DNA of 64,000 bases from Perilla frutescens (Eukaryota > Streptophyta > Magnoliopsida > Lamiales > Lamiaceae): assembly GCA_026008535.1 (NCBI GenBank), contig BRKX01000002.1, forward strand, positions 34,897,501 through 34,961,500, in the 5' to 3' direction. A program made the position numbers and the translations under genes. Position 1 is the stretch's first letter. The number at the start of each line of letters is the position of its first letter. Positions 24,375-36,286 of the stretch are shown one piece after another. Below the pieces are notes generated by a model. That model was given only the letters and a program-made list of their open reading frames with translations. It was not told where the DNA came from and did no database searches.

Positions 24375-26701
24375 CTATCCAGCCATCTTCGTCAGGCGAT
24401 GGATGGTACTTCTTGCAAGTCTATTACCAGGATCAATATTCATGACAGTTCTGAGGTCTTCAGCCCCAAGCTTGTATTTCTCCATGCTCTCATAGAGAAG
24501 AGCACGCTGCACTAGAACGGATACATTTTTGCCATCACGTTCAAGCACCTGCATGAGATAGCATAATTCTCAAGCTGTGTCCCGGTATGCACTTCAATAT
24601 TGATTGAATATGTGAGAATGTAATGTGTCAAAGTTCTAGGATTGTTCTTGATGGGGATAAAGAGAAACATCATTGCATCAGGTCATCCACAACAAGACAT
24701 CCCATCTACATCTTTTATAGGCAATTTGGAAACCCATTCAGCAAGCACAATTTTGAGGTGTGTAAAATATAGCAAATTGCAGATGAGAAAAAAGTAACAT
24801 TGCAGTTAACAGTGTCCAGGTGATATATTTATTAGGGAAGGGCAGAAGGTTTGAATCTGTACATTTGTAAAATCAATGTTTGATTGAAGCATCATTGCAG
24901 AGAAATTCAGTTTGCTGACATATTTGATTTTATTATAAGCCTACTCTTAACATTCATGAATAGAGAGAGAGAGAGAGAGAGCAGTTGATGATCAACATGC
25001 ATTAAGGAATCACGGTGTTTATATGTGATGAGTGCAATACAACTTATAGCAGCTGGCCCTAAATTACATATTCATACAATTAGAGAACAGAGAATTTCAT
25101 GTCTATTCAGGTTTATATTATTGTAATTGCACGGTGAGGACTTGGAGGAGCAACAGGTTCAATTGTGCAACATTAAGTAATTATATAGGTCATGAAAGAA
25201 GACTCAGAGAAGATACTATTACCTTTGTACAGTCAGCTACAGCCTTCTTATACTCTCCGACTTCCTTGTAACATGAAGCCCTGCTGGTTAACACCTCTGT
25301 CGTCCCATCATCATCGCCAGCCTTCTCCAGAAGAATAACAGCCCAAGACAACCATTTTATAGCATCAGCAAACTGGCCCTGCTTGTAATTATCTACACCC
25401 CTATTCTTTGCAGCAGAAGCAGAAACACCGGCAGGGGGAGGAGGGAGGCCTTCAAGCTCAGTTGTTCCCCCTGCATCATTTCCTTCAAACTCTGAATCTA
25501 TTCCCCAATCATCACCCTCTGAGAACTGCTGGTTAGTAAATCCTTCTGCACCTCCCGCGCCTCCACCGGTATTTGAAGAAAACAAGACATCAAAATCATT
25601 TGCCCCTGACGATAGTTTTGGAGGCTGACTTTGACCGTTAGATATATTACCCGGAAACCCAAAATCACCCAATGGATCATTGTTACTCGTGGTAAAAGCA
25701 CCCGATGAAAATGAAGATGAAGAACCACTAGTTTTTGAAGTGGCATTTTGGAAACTTCCAAATGGATCATTGTTATTTGTGGGAAAAGGCCCTGAAGAAA
25801 ATGAATTTCCACTTGTTTTTGAAGTGGCATTTTGAAAATTCCCAAATGAATCATCGCTAGTGGTGGGAGAAGCACCCGATGAATTCAAAGTGGCATTCTG
25901 AAAGCCCCCAAACAAATCATCCCCAAAACCACTCTTGTCACCTGCTTTATTAGCCGAATTCATACCAGCAGACTGCTTAGACCCAAAATCGACCAAAGAT
26001 CCAAAAGGGTCCTTACTCAAACCCATCCCGACACCTCCTACTCCACTTCCTCCCATACTTTTCATTGATGGACCCCCAAGATTCGGATTTCTAATGCTAT
26101 TTCCACCCAAATTCACATTACTACCACCAAGACTCGAGCTTTTGTTGTAGTTACCACCAAAATTCACATTTCCACCACTACTACCGACATTAGAACCTGA
26201 AGCTCCGCCAACTGAGTAACTAGTTTTAGGCAATGAATTCGCCACAGACCCCATCGAGAACGTGTTCTGGCTCGAAACGGGGGCCGTGTTTTTCAGTGGC
26301 ACATTGCTGCTACTCTTGTTCCCGCCCATTGCTGAGTTCACCAAATCACCAAACAGATTCGGATTCTTATTATTCACAATGCCAACAGCCGATGCACCGG
26401 AGCTCGGAGGGGCGGGAGAATTCCAGGTCTTCCCGAAAATATCTCCCACCATCGATGTCGGGCCGGGTGATGACCCTGTCAAGCCCGATTGAGCCGAATA
26501 TGCGGGCTGATGGGTCCAGGACGACGTCGTATTCGGCCTCTGCTGAGCTGCCGAATACGCGTACGTCGTTGATGAATACGAGGATGTCTGATTCCTCTGA
26601 TCCTTCATAGATTTCGACCGACCCGAACCCAGCCCAAGATCGAAATCGAAGGAGTTCACCGAACCCGTTTTGTTGTTTGATTTCCCGTAGCTCGAATTCA
26701 T
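24375..26701 (-). CDS. Gly/Ser/Asn-rich protein with DPF/FG-type motifs and C-terminal TPR region
   Basis: Two exons: 26701-25223 (493 codons) and 24548-24375, joined across a GT-AG intron in phase 0, giving 550 residues. The N-terminal 400 residues are low-complexity and rich in Ser, Gly and Asn. They carry short hydrophobic-acidic motifs (SFDFDLGLG, GDIFGKTW, NLFGDLV, KDPFGSLVDFG, DLFGGFQNAT, DPFGSFQNAT, DPLGDFGFPG). Residues about 435-550 form TPR-like helices (NYKQGQFADAIKWLSWAV, ASCYKEVGEYKKAVADCTK, QRALLYESMEKYKLGAEDL). DPF and FG-type motifs are known to bind clathrin adaptor appendages, so a trafficking role is possible but inferred. I do not recall a standard gene name. The start is the first ATG in the frame, beginning MNSSYGKSNN. 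A TPR co-chaperone role is the main alternative. Confidence 0.85.
25640..25930 (-). repeat. Intragenic repeat encoding FQNAT units
   Basis: Within the first exon of the TPR-protein gene a roughly 35-codon segment recurs about three times. Each has an F(G)xFQNAT core followed by a Ser/Thr/Asn linker and a (N)DP(F/L)G or DDSFG start. The nucleotide copies are similar, pointing to internal duplication. Confidence 0.8.
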
Positions 26702-28641
26702 GATTTATGTAACCTTTATGAAATTCGTAGATAAACAATCGAAATAACTGAAAACTGGATCAAATTTAAAATGAAGCTCAAATTAGACGATCACGCTAAA
26801 TCGTGTGAGAAATGTGAAATCGCAAATCAGAATGAATGAAAATGAGATCTAAGGAAATTGGAGAACCTAAATGAGATCCGAATTGTGAAATTCTCTCTGC
26901 ATGCAACGAGGAGATGAAGATGGGGTCGTGCTAACCTGCGGAGTGGGCGGCGCCGTCGTGGGTTGTGAAGCTAGAATTGTGTTGTGATCGGAGCTTTTTC
27001 GATCAAAGCTGGGATTTGGGGATTCAGAAATAAAAGGAAGAAGAAGACTAATTTGCAATTGGAGAGTTGTAGAAGGGTAGTTTGGGAAATGAACAAGGAA
27101 ATAGAAGGACGAGTGGACAACTACCGTGTAGCTTTTTCCTGTCTTTATAGTTTATTCTAACATTTTAACGAAATCCTAATATCAAAATAAAAAACTTTAA
27201 ATGTATATATTATTTTTATAAAATTGTTCTTCAGCATGGTGTCCTTTATAGTCAAAATTCTTCTTTGAAAAGATTTCAATCGAATTGTAGCTGCAAAGAT
27301 CATTAAAATTAGTATTTTATTTGTAATAATAAAATTATGTTATGATTGTGGGTTTAAAATCAATTAATTGATTGTTTATTTATATTTTTTTAATTTATTA
27401 TTTATTTAAATAGCTCACCATTTACATCAACCGTGGTTCCACAAACCAACACAATAATTCAAAGTGTGTTCAAAAAAATATTAGCATAAAAAAGTGATCA
27501 TGAACACTTTTATGCACTAGTTCTAAATAATTCTTATTTCTGACAGGTCAACCAAATTCGCGGGTCAACCTGCAAAAAAAATCCGGCAAACTCAGTTAAT
27601 ATTAACTGTAACACTAAAAAATATTATTCAAAATTTTAAAAGCATCACTTGTATCCTTAAAAAGTAAGGGGCCTACTAAATATCTTATACTATTTTATTT
27701 AGTTCAAATTGTGATTTTTTTCATTCTAATTAATGTTTAGAATTTAGGAGTTTATGGTTTTTTTTAATATTTTTAGTATTTTTAGAGATTTATTTTGTAT
27801 TTTTTGGGGTTCATTGTTTTTTTAGGTTTAGGTGATACTTTGAGGTACAATTTGAACTGTTTCCTAGAGCAATTTAATTTATTTTAGATTTGTATTAAAA
27901 GGAAGGATGAAAATATGGCTATCGTATCAAATATCACAATTTCAATTTTACTCGCAGGATATATCGATATCGTAGAAAATTGAAAAAATTGACGAAAACT
28001 ATATTAAAATCTTGAAAATTTAACAATAAATTTTAGGAATTATTATAGCACATTATTATGCACATATTCTCTCCAAACTTTAATTGAATTGTATTTTAAA
28101 AGCAAACATATGAATAATAGATTATATACATATTGTCCGAGGCAATACATTTGATAAAATAATACATAATACAATATAAAATAACTAAATAAACATTATA
28201 AAGTATAATTAATATAAAAATAAGGATCTATGAGGTTCAAATATAGTAGATGGAATGACATCTTGTTCCAAACAATATTAATACCAACTCATCATATTAG
28301 AGTAATTTTGGATATAATTATGCACATGTACCTGATATGTTTTTTTTTTATTCTTCCAGCTGCTTCACCATGTATTAGATAATGTCCATTGACCTAATTA
28401 TTTTGTTGATACACATTTTGAGTGGTCTAATCAAATTGTGAACTCCCATATGTGTAAGACATATTTATAAGTTCTCAACATAGTTCTTGTTTATAATTTT
28501 TTAATAAATAATACACCAATTCTCAACATCTCTTATGATGTCTTATGATTCACGTTTGTGTCTAAAAAAATATTCTAGATTAAGACAATATGAATCCCCA
28601 CCATTTATGTCTAAAAAAATAAATATATTGAAATATGGAAA

Positions 28642-28644
<3 letters not shown>
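26702..28644. other. Intergenic region, no gene seen
   Basis: The first 350 bp are the probable 5' leader and promoter of the TPR-protein gene. Beyond about 27,120 the sequence is AT-rich without coding signs. A 60-bp stretch at about 27,545-27,590 with CGGGTCAACCTGC resembles a strand of the GTTGACC-rich inverted-repeat sequence near 49.9-50.3 kb. Confidence 0.5.

Positions 28645-28690
<46 letters not shown>
28645..28690. repeat. (AG)n microsatellite
   Basis: Uninterrupted AG dinucleotide run of 23 units immediately left of the inverted-repeat end described next. Confidence 0.95.
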
Positions 28691-28694
<4 letters not shown>

Positions 28695-29359
28695 ATCCAA
28701 AGTCCCATGTGAGAACTAAGAACCAATGGGAGCCGTAGATCTGTGCTCCAAATTAATTTATGCAGTGACATTTTTATAATATTAGTGGCGTTTTAATGAA
28801 TTGGTGGTATTTTTGTAATTTAGGAATTATATTCTATTTCGATCGAATCCTTTTCTGCGCATATCTCTTTCCTTTGAAATCTCTTTCAGTAATTATCTCT
28901 TTCCTTTTTTATATCAATTTGTTGTTTTATGTAATCAGATTTCAATTTTTCGCAATCGTTGTTCATGTAAGTGTTATATATTTTTTCTGGAGTTTTTTTT
29001 GTTCACTGTTCTTAGATGAAGACGTCGAGTAAAAATCTGATTGTTATATATGTTCCTGAGATTTTTTCTTCGATGTATTTTTAAATTCGTTCGATAATAT
29101 TGGTGATTTGATATAGTTTTTCCCTATTAAAATGATTAGACGCGTTCGTTCATGTAATGTAATATATTTTTGGAAGTTGATTAAGTTGAACTTTTAAATT
29201 TTCACATTCAACAAATGTTTTCAGTTCCTTTCTATTTGTTTGTTGGCGTATTTGAGTTCATAATATATAATTTTAAAGGCTCTGAATTTTGTGTTTTTTC
29301 TATTGATTTATGCAGATTATGTTTTTCCATTACTATGTATGTGTGTTTATTTTATCAGA

Positions 29360-29620
29360 ATTGTTAGCATTACAACATATCTTATTAGCATTATCGATGT
29401 TATTATTAGCATTACGAAACTAGTTATTAGCATTGTAAAAATAAATGAGTATTATAAAAACATCTTGTTAACAGAGTATTGGCACGATGAATGCAGTATT
29501 AGCACTACTGTGATAGGTTTTAGCATTGCTGTGATTAGTTTTAGCATTACTGTGACTAATTTTAACATGATTCAAGAATATATTAGTTTTAGCATTAACG
29601 TGATTAGTTGTGTCTTATTA
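29360..29620. repeat. Diverged short tandem repeat with TTAGCATT core
   Basis: Units of about 21 bp carry TTTTAGCATT followed by (G/A)CTGTGA, seen best at 29,500-29,600. Looser copies of the same core appear at 30,240-30,345 and 30,780-30,960, and inverted AATGCTAA copies at 34,855-35,030. Confidence 0.7.
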
Positions 29621-29636
29621 ATACGTAGATTGTGTT

Positions 29637-31240
29637 GACACCACTTTGGAGATTTCTCCTAGGTTGTCTGAATTTTATACACCCGATTGTGAATCATCTT
29701 TGAAGCCTGCATATGGCTAAACTTGTTCTAATTTAGATGATGGTATAAATCTTTACAAGGCATATGCTTCATCATGTAAATATGATATTCGTTTGTCTAC
29801 TGCAAAGAGGTCTAAAAATGATACTATAGTTTGAAAGTAGGTTCCGTGTAACCGCGAGGGACTTAAAAACACATCGGTTGATTTTGGTGAAACTTCAAAG
29901 AAAAAAGATGTCGATTATCTAAGAGGACTTGCTACGACTAGGATGGAGTTGAAGTATATTGATTCTGATGGATACGGTGTTGGATTATTTGAAGAAAGAT
30001 ATTCACATTCTCTTGTTTTGGATACATATAAAAAGTTTATAAAATGGACAAAATGCATGAACTCTGCTATGCTTATATATTTGATTACGAAGTTAATAAG
30101 AATGATCAATTGAGATGTCTGTTTTAGACTGGTCCAATATCAAGAATGAACTTTTCATTATTTGGAGATGTTGTGTCATTTGATGCAACATATATGACTA
30201 ACATGTTAGTATACTTATTATTTAGATGTGTCATTCTGTTTTTTTAGCACTTCCATACTAAAGTTTTAGCATTGTTAGTTGAAGTTTTAGTATTGCCATT
30301 TCCTTTCTTAGTATTACAAAATGAATTATTAGCATTATAAAAATTGGATATTAATATTCGTTTACAAGGGTAAAAATTGGACCTGTGAAAACTTTTAGTT
30401 GGACCTATGACGTGTCATCATGTGAATTTTATATTCATTTACAAGGGTAAAAAATGGACCTATGAAAACCTTTAGATTATTTAAAAAAATTATTGGTGAA
30501 TATTCTAATATAGGGTGTAAAATAGTTGATTTAAAAAATTTTAATCGAAAAATTTTAAGGAGTATGTAGTTGTTGTTGACGTCCAAATGATGTTGGATAA
30601 AATAGGTAAAAGACGTGAACTTTGCTTTGCTTTCATATTTGATTAGGAAATTAACAAGAATGATCAGTTGAAATGCCTGTTCTAGGCTGATCATATCTCA
30701 AGAAGGAACTTTAAATTATTTTTGGATATTGTGGCATTTGATGCAACATAGCGAACTAACATGTTAGTCTATTTATTATTTAGTTATGTTTGTTGTTTTA
30801 GCACTTTCACTCTATAGTTTTAGCATTGGTGGTTGATTGTTTAACACTACCATTAATTTTGTTAGCATTGATTTTTGAATATTGATAGATGACAATATTA
30901 ACACTATTTAACTATTTAGTTGTGCTAAATATTATTTTTAGCATTGCTTACATTCATATTTTGCACTGTAGTTGTGTTATATTAGGATTACTTATTATAT
31001 GTGTATTTTTTTATATTGTTAGGTATTTAATTATTTTTGCACATTTTACTGAAAATGACAATCATGGGAAAATAGAGGTGCTTCCACCTGATGTTGTCAA
31101 GACTAAAGGTAGTGGATGTCGTTTAAAATTAAGAAGAGAGGCGGTAGCTGAACTCAAGAAGAAACCTTTAAGGATCTACTGAAAGTGCAACCATAAATGT
31201 AGTCACGATTCCATGAACTGTGGAAATAAGTAGATTTTAG
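29637..31240 (+). pseudogene. FAR1/MULE-type transposase remnant
   Basis: Three recognisable parts occur in order. About 29,735-29,870 encodes a FAR1-type zinc-binding start (LDDGINLYKAYASSCKYDIR, then KRSKNDTIV and VPCNREGLKN). About 30,050-30,205 encodes the transposase core start (NKNDQLRCLF, then SRMNFSLFGDVVSFDATYM), where the D of FDATY is the expected first acidic residue of the MULE triad. About 31,075-31,235 encodes a C-terminal end (PPDVVKTKGSGCRLKLRRE, then a Cys/His cluster). In-frame stops (for example within the zinc-binding part) and missing middle segments make it non-functional. A second degenerate copy of the core start lies at 30,600-30,770. Confidence 0.75.
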
Positions 31241-31270
31241 ACTAATCATAATATAATTTTTTGTATTGCT

Positions 31271-32150
31271 AGTGGTGATTGTGACATCCCAAAAATTTAT
31301 ATATAGAAAATAGCCCATTTATTCAATAAAAGAGTTTAATACAGTGAAATCAACTTTAAAATAAAATAATATTTATTTAATCTTGACCATCACCACGTCT
31401 TCACGTCATTGCCCAAGCTTCCTTAACCTAAAAAATAAATAGTTTTAAGATGAATGATATTAACTTAGTGGGGTCTACATTTATTCAAATTATACAAATA
31501 CACAACATACAAGTCATCATAGCACATTGATCGTAGGCCATCACAACATAATAACCCGAGGGGTGTCAACAATAAACAAAAAGCCCGTAGGCCATCATAA
31601 ATTACCCAGAGAGGGTCACTATAAGCATAAAGCCCGTAGACCATCAAGTAGCCTGGAGGGTGTTATCAATAGCATCCGCATATCATATACAAACATAATA
31701 TCGATAAATATATTTTAATTTCAATATCGGCTCCCTACCTTTACTTGACTTTAAAACTGACGTAGATCCTTGCGCACCGTCTAGCATTAAAAAAAATAAT
31801 TATCATAACTTTAATATAGTTTTAGTAATAATAATGCATGAGTAGAAAACCAAACCCAACTCCTCTCGGCCCACATTAACATTCATCAATCAACACCGTT
31901 GAAAACAAGCCCAACTTTAAATTAATCCTAAAGCCCATCTCATCATTTATAATAACAATTCTATCCTAGCCCACGACCATTACCCCGTAACCCATCCATC
32001 CCAAACAACCAACCTCTTTCTCTCTTCATCACAGCGACCCCAGCCGCCTCTCCCCATTCTCCACTTTCTCTCTTTCTCTCTATACTTCGCGCCAAACATC
32101 ACCACACCACCTCTGCCGCTTAATTTAAATTAATCCTAATATAGTTTTTA
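31271..32150 (+). mobile_element. Possible gypsy-type LTR fragment
   Basis: The segment begins GTGACATCCCAAAAATTTATA, which resembles the TGTGACATCCC/TGTAACACCCC start of many plant Ty3/gypsy LTRs. It contains three degenerate GCCCGTAGGCCATCA-type repeats at 31,530-31,650. The right border and any target duplication were not found, and no second LTR was seen. Confidence 0.35.
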
Positions 32151-34200
32151 ATATTGTTAGAATTTGTTGCCTCAAATACTGTGAAAATAGAAAACACGTG
32201 CAAAATTATATACAATATTGTAGTCAGTGTTACTCACTTTACCGACAACATTGTCATAGAAATTTATAAAATAGTTTGCACGGAAATAACTTTAAAACAC
32301 AAGCAAAAATAGCTTGTGAAAAATGTCAACGTACAGACAATGGAGTTGATGTTGAAGCTAGTGTAATCACTATGCCTTCAACACGCAGCGAAAATTTAAA
32401 GAACAATATGCACGAAAATAATTTTAAATCACACACCTTCGGTATGTGATTGCCTCATGGCGAAACTTCACTAAATTAAAGTGAATACAAAATACACATA
32501 GAGATCATCCTTGATTCACTCTCTCGAACTTTCTCTATGAAAATTACAAAGAAACTATTTTAGCTTCACTCACTCGAATAATTCCTAATACATAAACTAC
32601 CTAACATCTAGATAGCTAAAAATATATAGAGATAATTCTCGGTTCACTCTCTTGAATAATCTCTATGAAAACAACGAAAATTGCCCTCACTTCACTCAGT
32701 CGGACAACCTCTGTAAAAATCACTACCTAGCACTTAGGTAGATAAACAACATCTACTTGAAAAACTCGTAACATTCAATCTAATCTATCCCTACAAACAC
32801 AACAAGGATACATACATTGTTGATTTAGACAATAAGGGAGATGTCGATGTGAACGTTGATAAGTTCCAGTAGACACTGAACTCAACCTTCGATCTCTCTG
32901 AATTTTTTGTAGTAGCACGTCTCAGGTTGGGTGAATGATTTCAAGGTCTAAGAAGACCTTAAATACTCCTCATATCTTGTTCCAGCAGTTGCCCATGAAT
33001 ACATGAGATGTGGCCTTGAATCAACCACTTTCAACTCCCCATTGTTGTAGTGGTCTTGAGATAACTGCTTTCTATTTTGTGTATCACACGTTCTTCAACA
33101 TCGTGCAATAGTGACAGTTACTCCAGTCACCCATGTTTACCTGCAACGGTCAGTGTTCAAGACAGAGTGGAAACATCACGTTCCCTAAAAAATCGGAACA
33201 GACTTTGACTAATTCAAAGTCACATAAAATCCACGATTTAAATCTGATTTAATTCACGAATAAATCCCTAAATATGTGGAAATAAAAATGTGACAAAAAC
33301 CACAAAATAATCAGATTAATTTAAAATAAATTAATCCTAAATAATACGCAATAATAAGATTAAACTTTAGATCCACCGATTGATGTTAAAGTCGATGTTA
33401 CATGCAACATTCGTTGTAACACGTCTCCACATCATGATATCCACTCACCACTACTCTTATAACTGCCCACTAAGTCTTCAACCTGCAGACACACGTTAGA
33501 ACAGAAAGGTAGTGAAGAAATGTTTCTTAAAAATAGGAACTGCTTTGACAAAGTCAAAATCCTAAAAGTTTGAAGCTTATCTCTTTATCCATTTAGATTA
33601 AATCAACTAGAAACATGGGAATAATAAAGATATAAGATCCATTAATACATCAGATCAATTGTAACTAATTAATCTGAAAGTCTAGGAAAGGAAAAGATTA
33701 TCAGAACTGGAACAGACTGATGTTACGGAAAGACGGAACAACATTAGATGCAACATTAACTTTGATGTCACATATTTTGCAACTGTTATCAGCTAATCAC
33801 TTTCACACGATCTGTAGAATCAAGAAAGCTGCAATAGCCTTCCCATGTTCAGTACTTGTAAGATGGTTAGACAAAGTGGGAAAGGGAAAATAGTGGTTCC
33901 TTAAAAGTAGGAACTAACTTTGACCATTTCAAAGTTAAGTTTATCCACTATCTTAACCACCTATATCCACTATTTTAAATTGAAATTTCATGGATATATT
34001 TAATTAACATAGACAAATGAATCAGATTAATTCAACGATAGTTAATCCTAAAAACTAGAAAAGGATAAGATTAATATACTCAATGTCGGTCAATATTGTT
34101 AGAATGCTGTTACACATCGTGTATAACATTGAGGATAATGTTATCAATAAAGTTGATAACATCTGATGTAGCACCATTCCTAACAAATATCAATATACAA
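32151..34200. other. Repeat-derived DNA inside the 28.7-35.5 kb element, no gene
   Basis: No coding frame. A loose repeat with GGAAC(A/T)..CTTTGAC..TTCAAAGT occurs near 33,185, 33,530 and 33,900. The outer sequences TGTTAGAATTTGT (about 32,155) and ATTCCTAACAAATATC (about 34,170) are partly inverted-complementary, hinting at another inserted element, but borders are uncertain. Confidence 0.4.
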
Positions 34201-35500
34201 AAATATTGCATAAAAATATTATTGTGATGCTAGCATTAAATTTAGTTATTAATAAGATTATGAGGTTATATATTTAGCACTAAATTGACAAAATACTATG
34301 TCATTCACATATGCACATGATAATTTGTCAATTAATACAAAATATTATGTCACTAATAATAGAAATGGTATGTTTTGTATTTTATACATGTAATATAAAA
34401 CATTGAACCCCATCAATTCAAAATAATTATGCCACGTATCACTTCAATATTTTAAATGCCCATTCTTGTAGGATTGATTACTATATCTCCCTCTGAACAT
34501 GATTATTGGTAGTATAGATTTTCTGCTTTAACAGGTTCATTTTTGAGGATGTTATTTTCTGCATTTATGATTGCAACACAGTACTTCACTCGTAAGAACT
34601 TTATTTGTCTTTCTTCAGACAACTATTCCATATTTTCGAACCGCTGTCTCTGTATGTCTTTATGTGTCTCATGATGTACACACCACAGTGAGCATTGTTT
34701 TTTGTGTCTCCATGTATCTAATGACATATACACCACAATAAAAAGATGTTAACATGAGTGAACGATGATGATAATTCAATAAATTTCCTGCAACGTTGTT
34801 AATGGTTGGTTTATAATGTTCCTGCCAAGTTTTTCTTGTTAATGGTAACAAGAGTTATGATAATGCTAAAATGAGATATGTCAATGCTAAAATTTATGAA
34901 TGATAATGCTAATATACCAAAATGTACAGCTAAATCATACAGTGCTAATAGTGTTAAGTTTTATATGTTCCTACAAGTTTTTCGATGTTAACAAAATAAA
35001 ATCAAGCTTTCCGATGCTAAAAAAACAAAAGGACACTTCTAAATCATCATAAAAGAATTCTAAATCATTTTTTGTATGAAAATAAAAAATTACAAAAAGA
35101 TGGAAACAAATTAAACACAATATCACCTTGATTTCTTATCTTTTCTGGTTTCAAGATTCAATCTTTCGTTGTTGTTTATCATTGTTCAAAAGATTTAAAA
35201 CCTCTATGGAATTGTTGTTGCTATTGTGTTCAGTCTCTGTCTTCGATTTTCGTGAAAGATTGTATAAGTTATCTCAGTGAGAAGTAAATGGTGATTGAAT
35301 CTCTGTAAAATCCAATTGTTTGAATTTTTTTCAAATTTTTCTGATTTTACCCTTATTAATCTCATGGGTTGTTGGATTGATTCTTATCACGTAATTGCCA
35401 CCGCTTACTTCTCTTAATCTGGACCGTAAGTTTTGGTTAGATTAAATGGTGGGATTGGTTCTTAGTTCTCATACAGGGCTTGGTTTTCTCTGGAACCACA

Positions 35501-36286
35501 TATATATAAGGAATGGATCAAAGGTAAACCATTCCCTAATGTGTAAACTACAAACCAATATCCCACCATCCATTTTAAAAAATCCACGATCAAGATTTGA
35601 AGGAAAATTCATTGGCGGTTTTGAAATTTTCGCCACTTTTTCAGTCTATGAGGGTATTTTTGCCGTTTTTTGAAAAAAGCTGATGTCATGTTGACTCAGC
35701 ATCTAAAAAAATTCTTAAAAACTTCAAACGATCATAACTTGTTTATTTTTCATTTGATTAACGCAAATAATATATCAAATTAAAGGTTTTTTTAATCATC
35801 TTTCTTTTAAGATCAATGAAGCATGTTTATCTAAAAAAATATGAATGAAAAATAAAAGTTTCATTTTTTCACGCGTATTCAAGCTCAGAATACTTCGTTA
35901 GCATACGACATATGTTTCGTTAGCATATGACAAATGTTTCATTGACATCAGTTATATTATATTTGTCATTAGCACATGACAAATGTTTCGTTAGCATCTG
36001 CTAAATATTTCATTAACATTGATTATATTGCTGTAAAATGTTTATTACATCTCAATTAATATATGCTTCACTGACATTAATAATTATATTGCTATAAATG
36101 TTTATTTAATGCCAATTAGGATGTGTTTTATTAGCATATGACAAATGTTTCATTAGTATAAATAATAATGACGATGAGTAATACATTAATGCATTAATAT
36201 ATTTTTTACATGAGAATGCTAATGCATTACTAACGTTAACTTTGACATAAGCTAATGAAAATATTATAATAATGCTAATGTAGTAT
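35501..36286. other. Non-coding DNA with GTTAGCATATGA motifs
   Basis: No gene seen. From 35,895 to 36,280 the sequence repeats GTTAGCATATGACAAATGTTTC-like units loosely. The same motif continues right of the LTR element at 41,100-41,540, so this block was split by that insertion. Confidence 0.6.

Larger units (their letters stand above)
28691..35500 (+). mobile_element. Decayed Mutator-like (FAR1-related) element with nested insertions
   Basis: The left end carries CCCATGTGAGAACTAAGAACCAAT (28704-28727). The reverse complement of TGAGAACTAAGAACCAAT recurs at about 35,454-35,471 on the right, giving imperfect terminal inverted repeats 6.8 kb apart. The interior holds remains of a FAR1/MULE-type transposase in plus orientation (about 29.64-31.24 kb), then a probable gypsy LTR and other repeats. 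Exact termini and target duplication could not be fixed because the left end abuts an AG run. Confidence 0.5.

Noticed and set aside
26233..26610. Long plus-strand frames antisense to the TPR-protein gene
   Set aside because: They are mirror frames of the GC-richer, repetitive coding exon on the minus strand.
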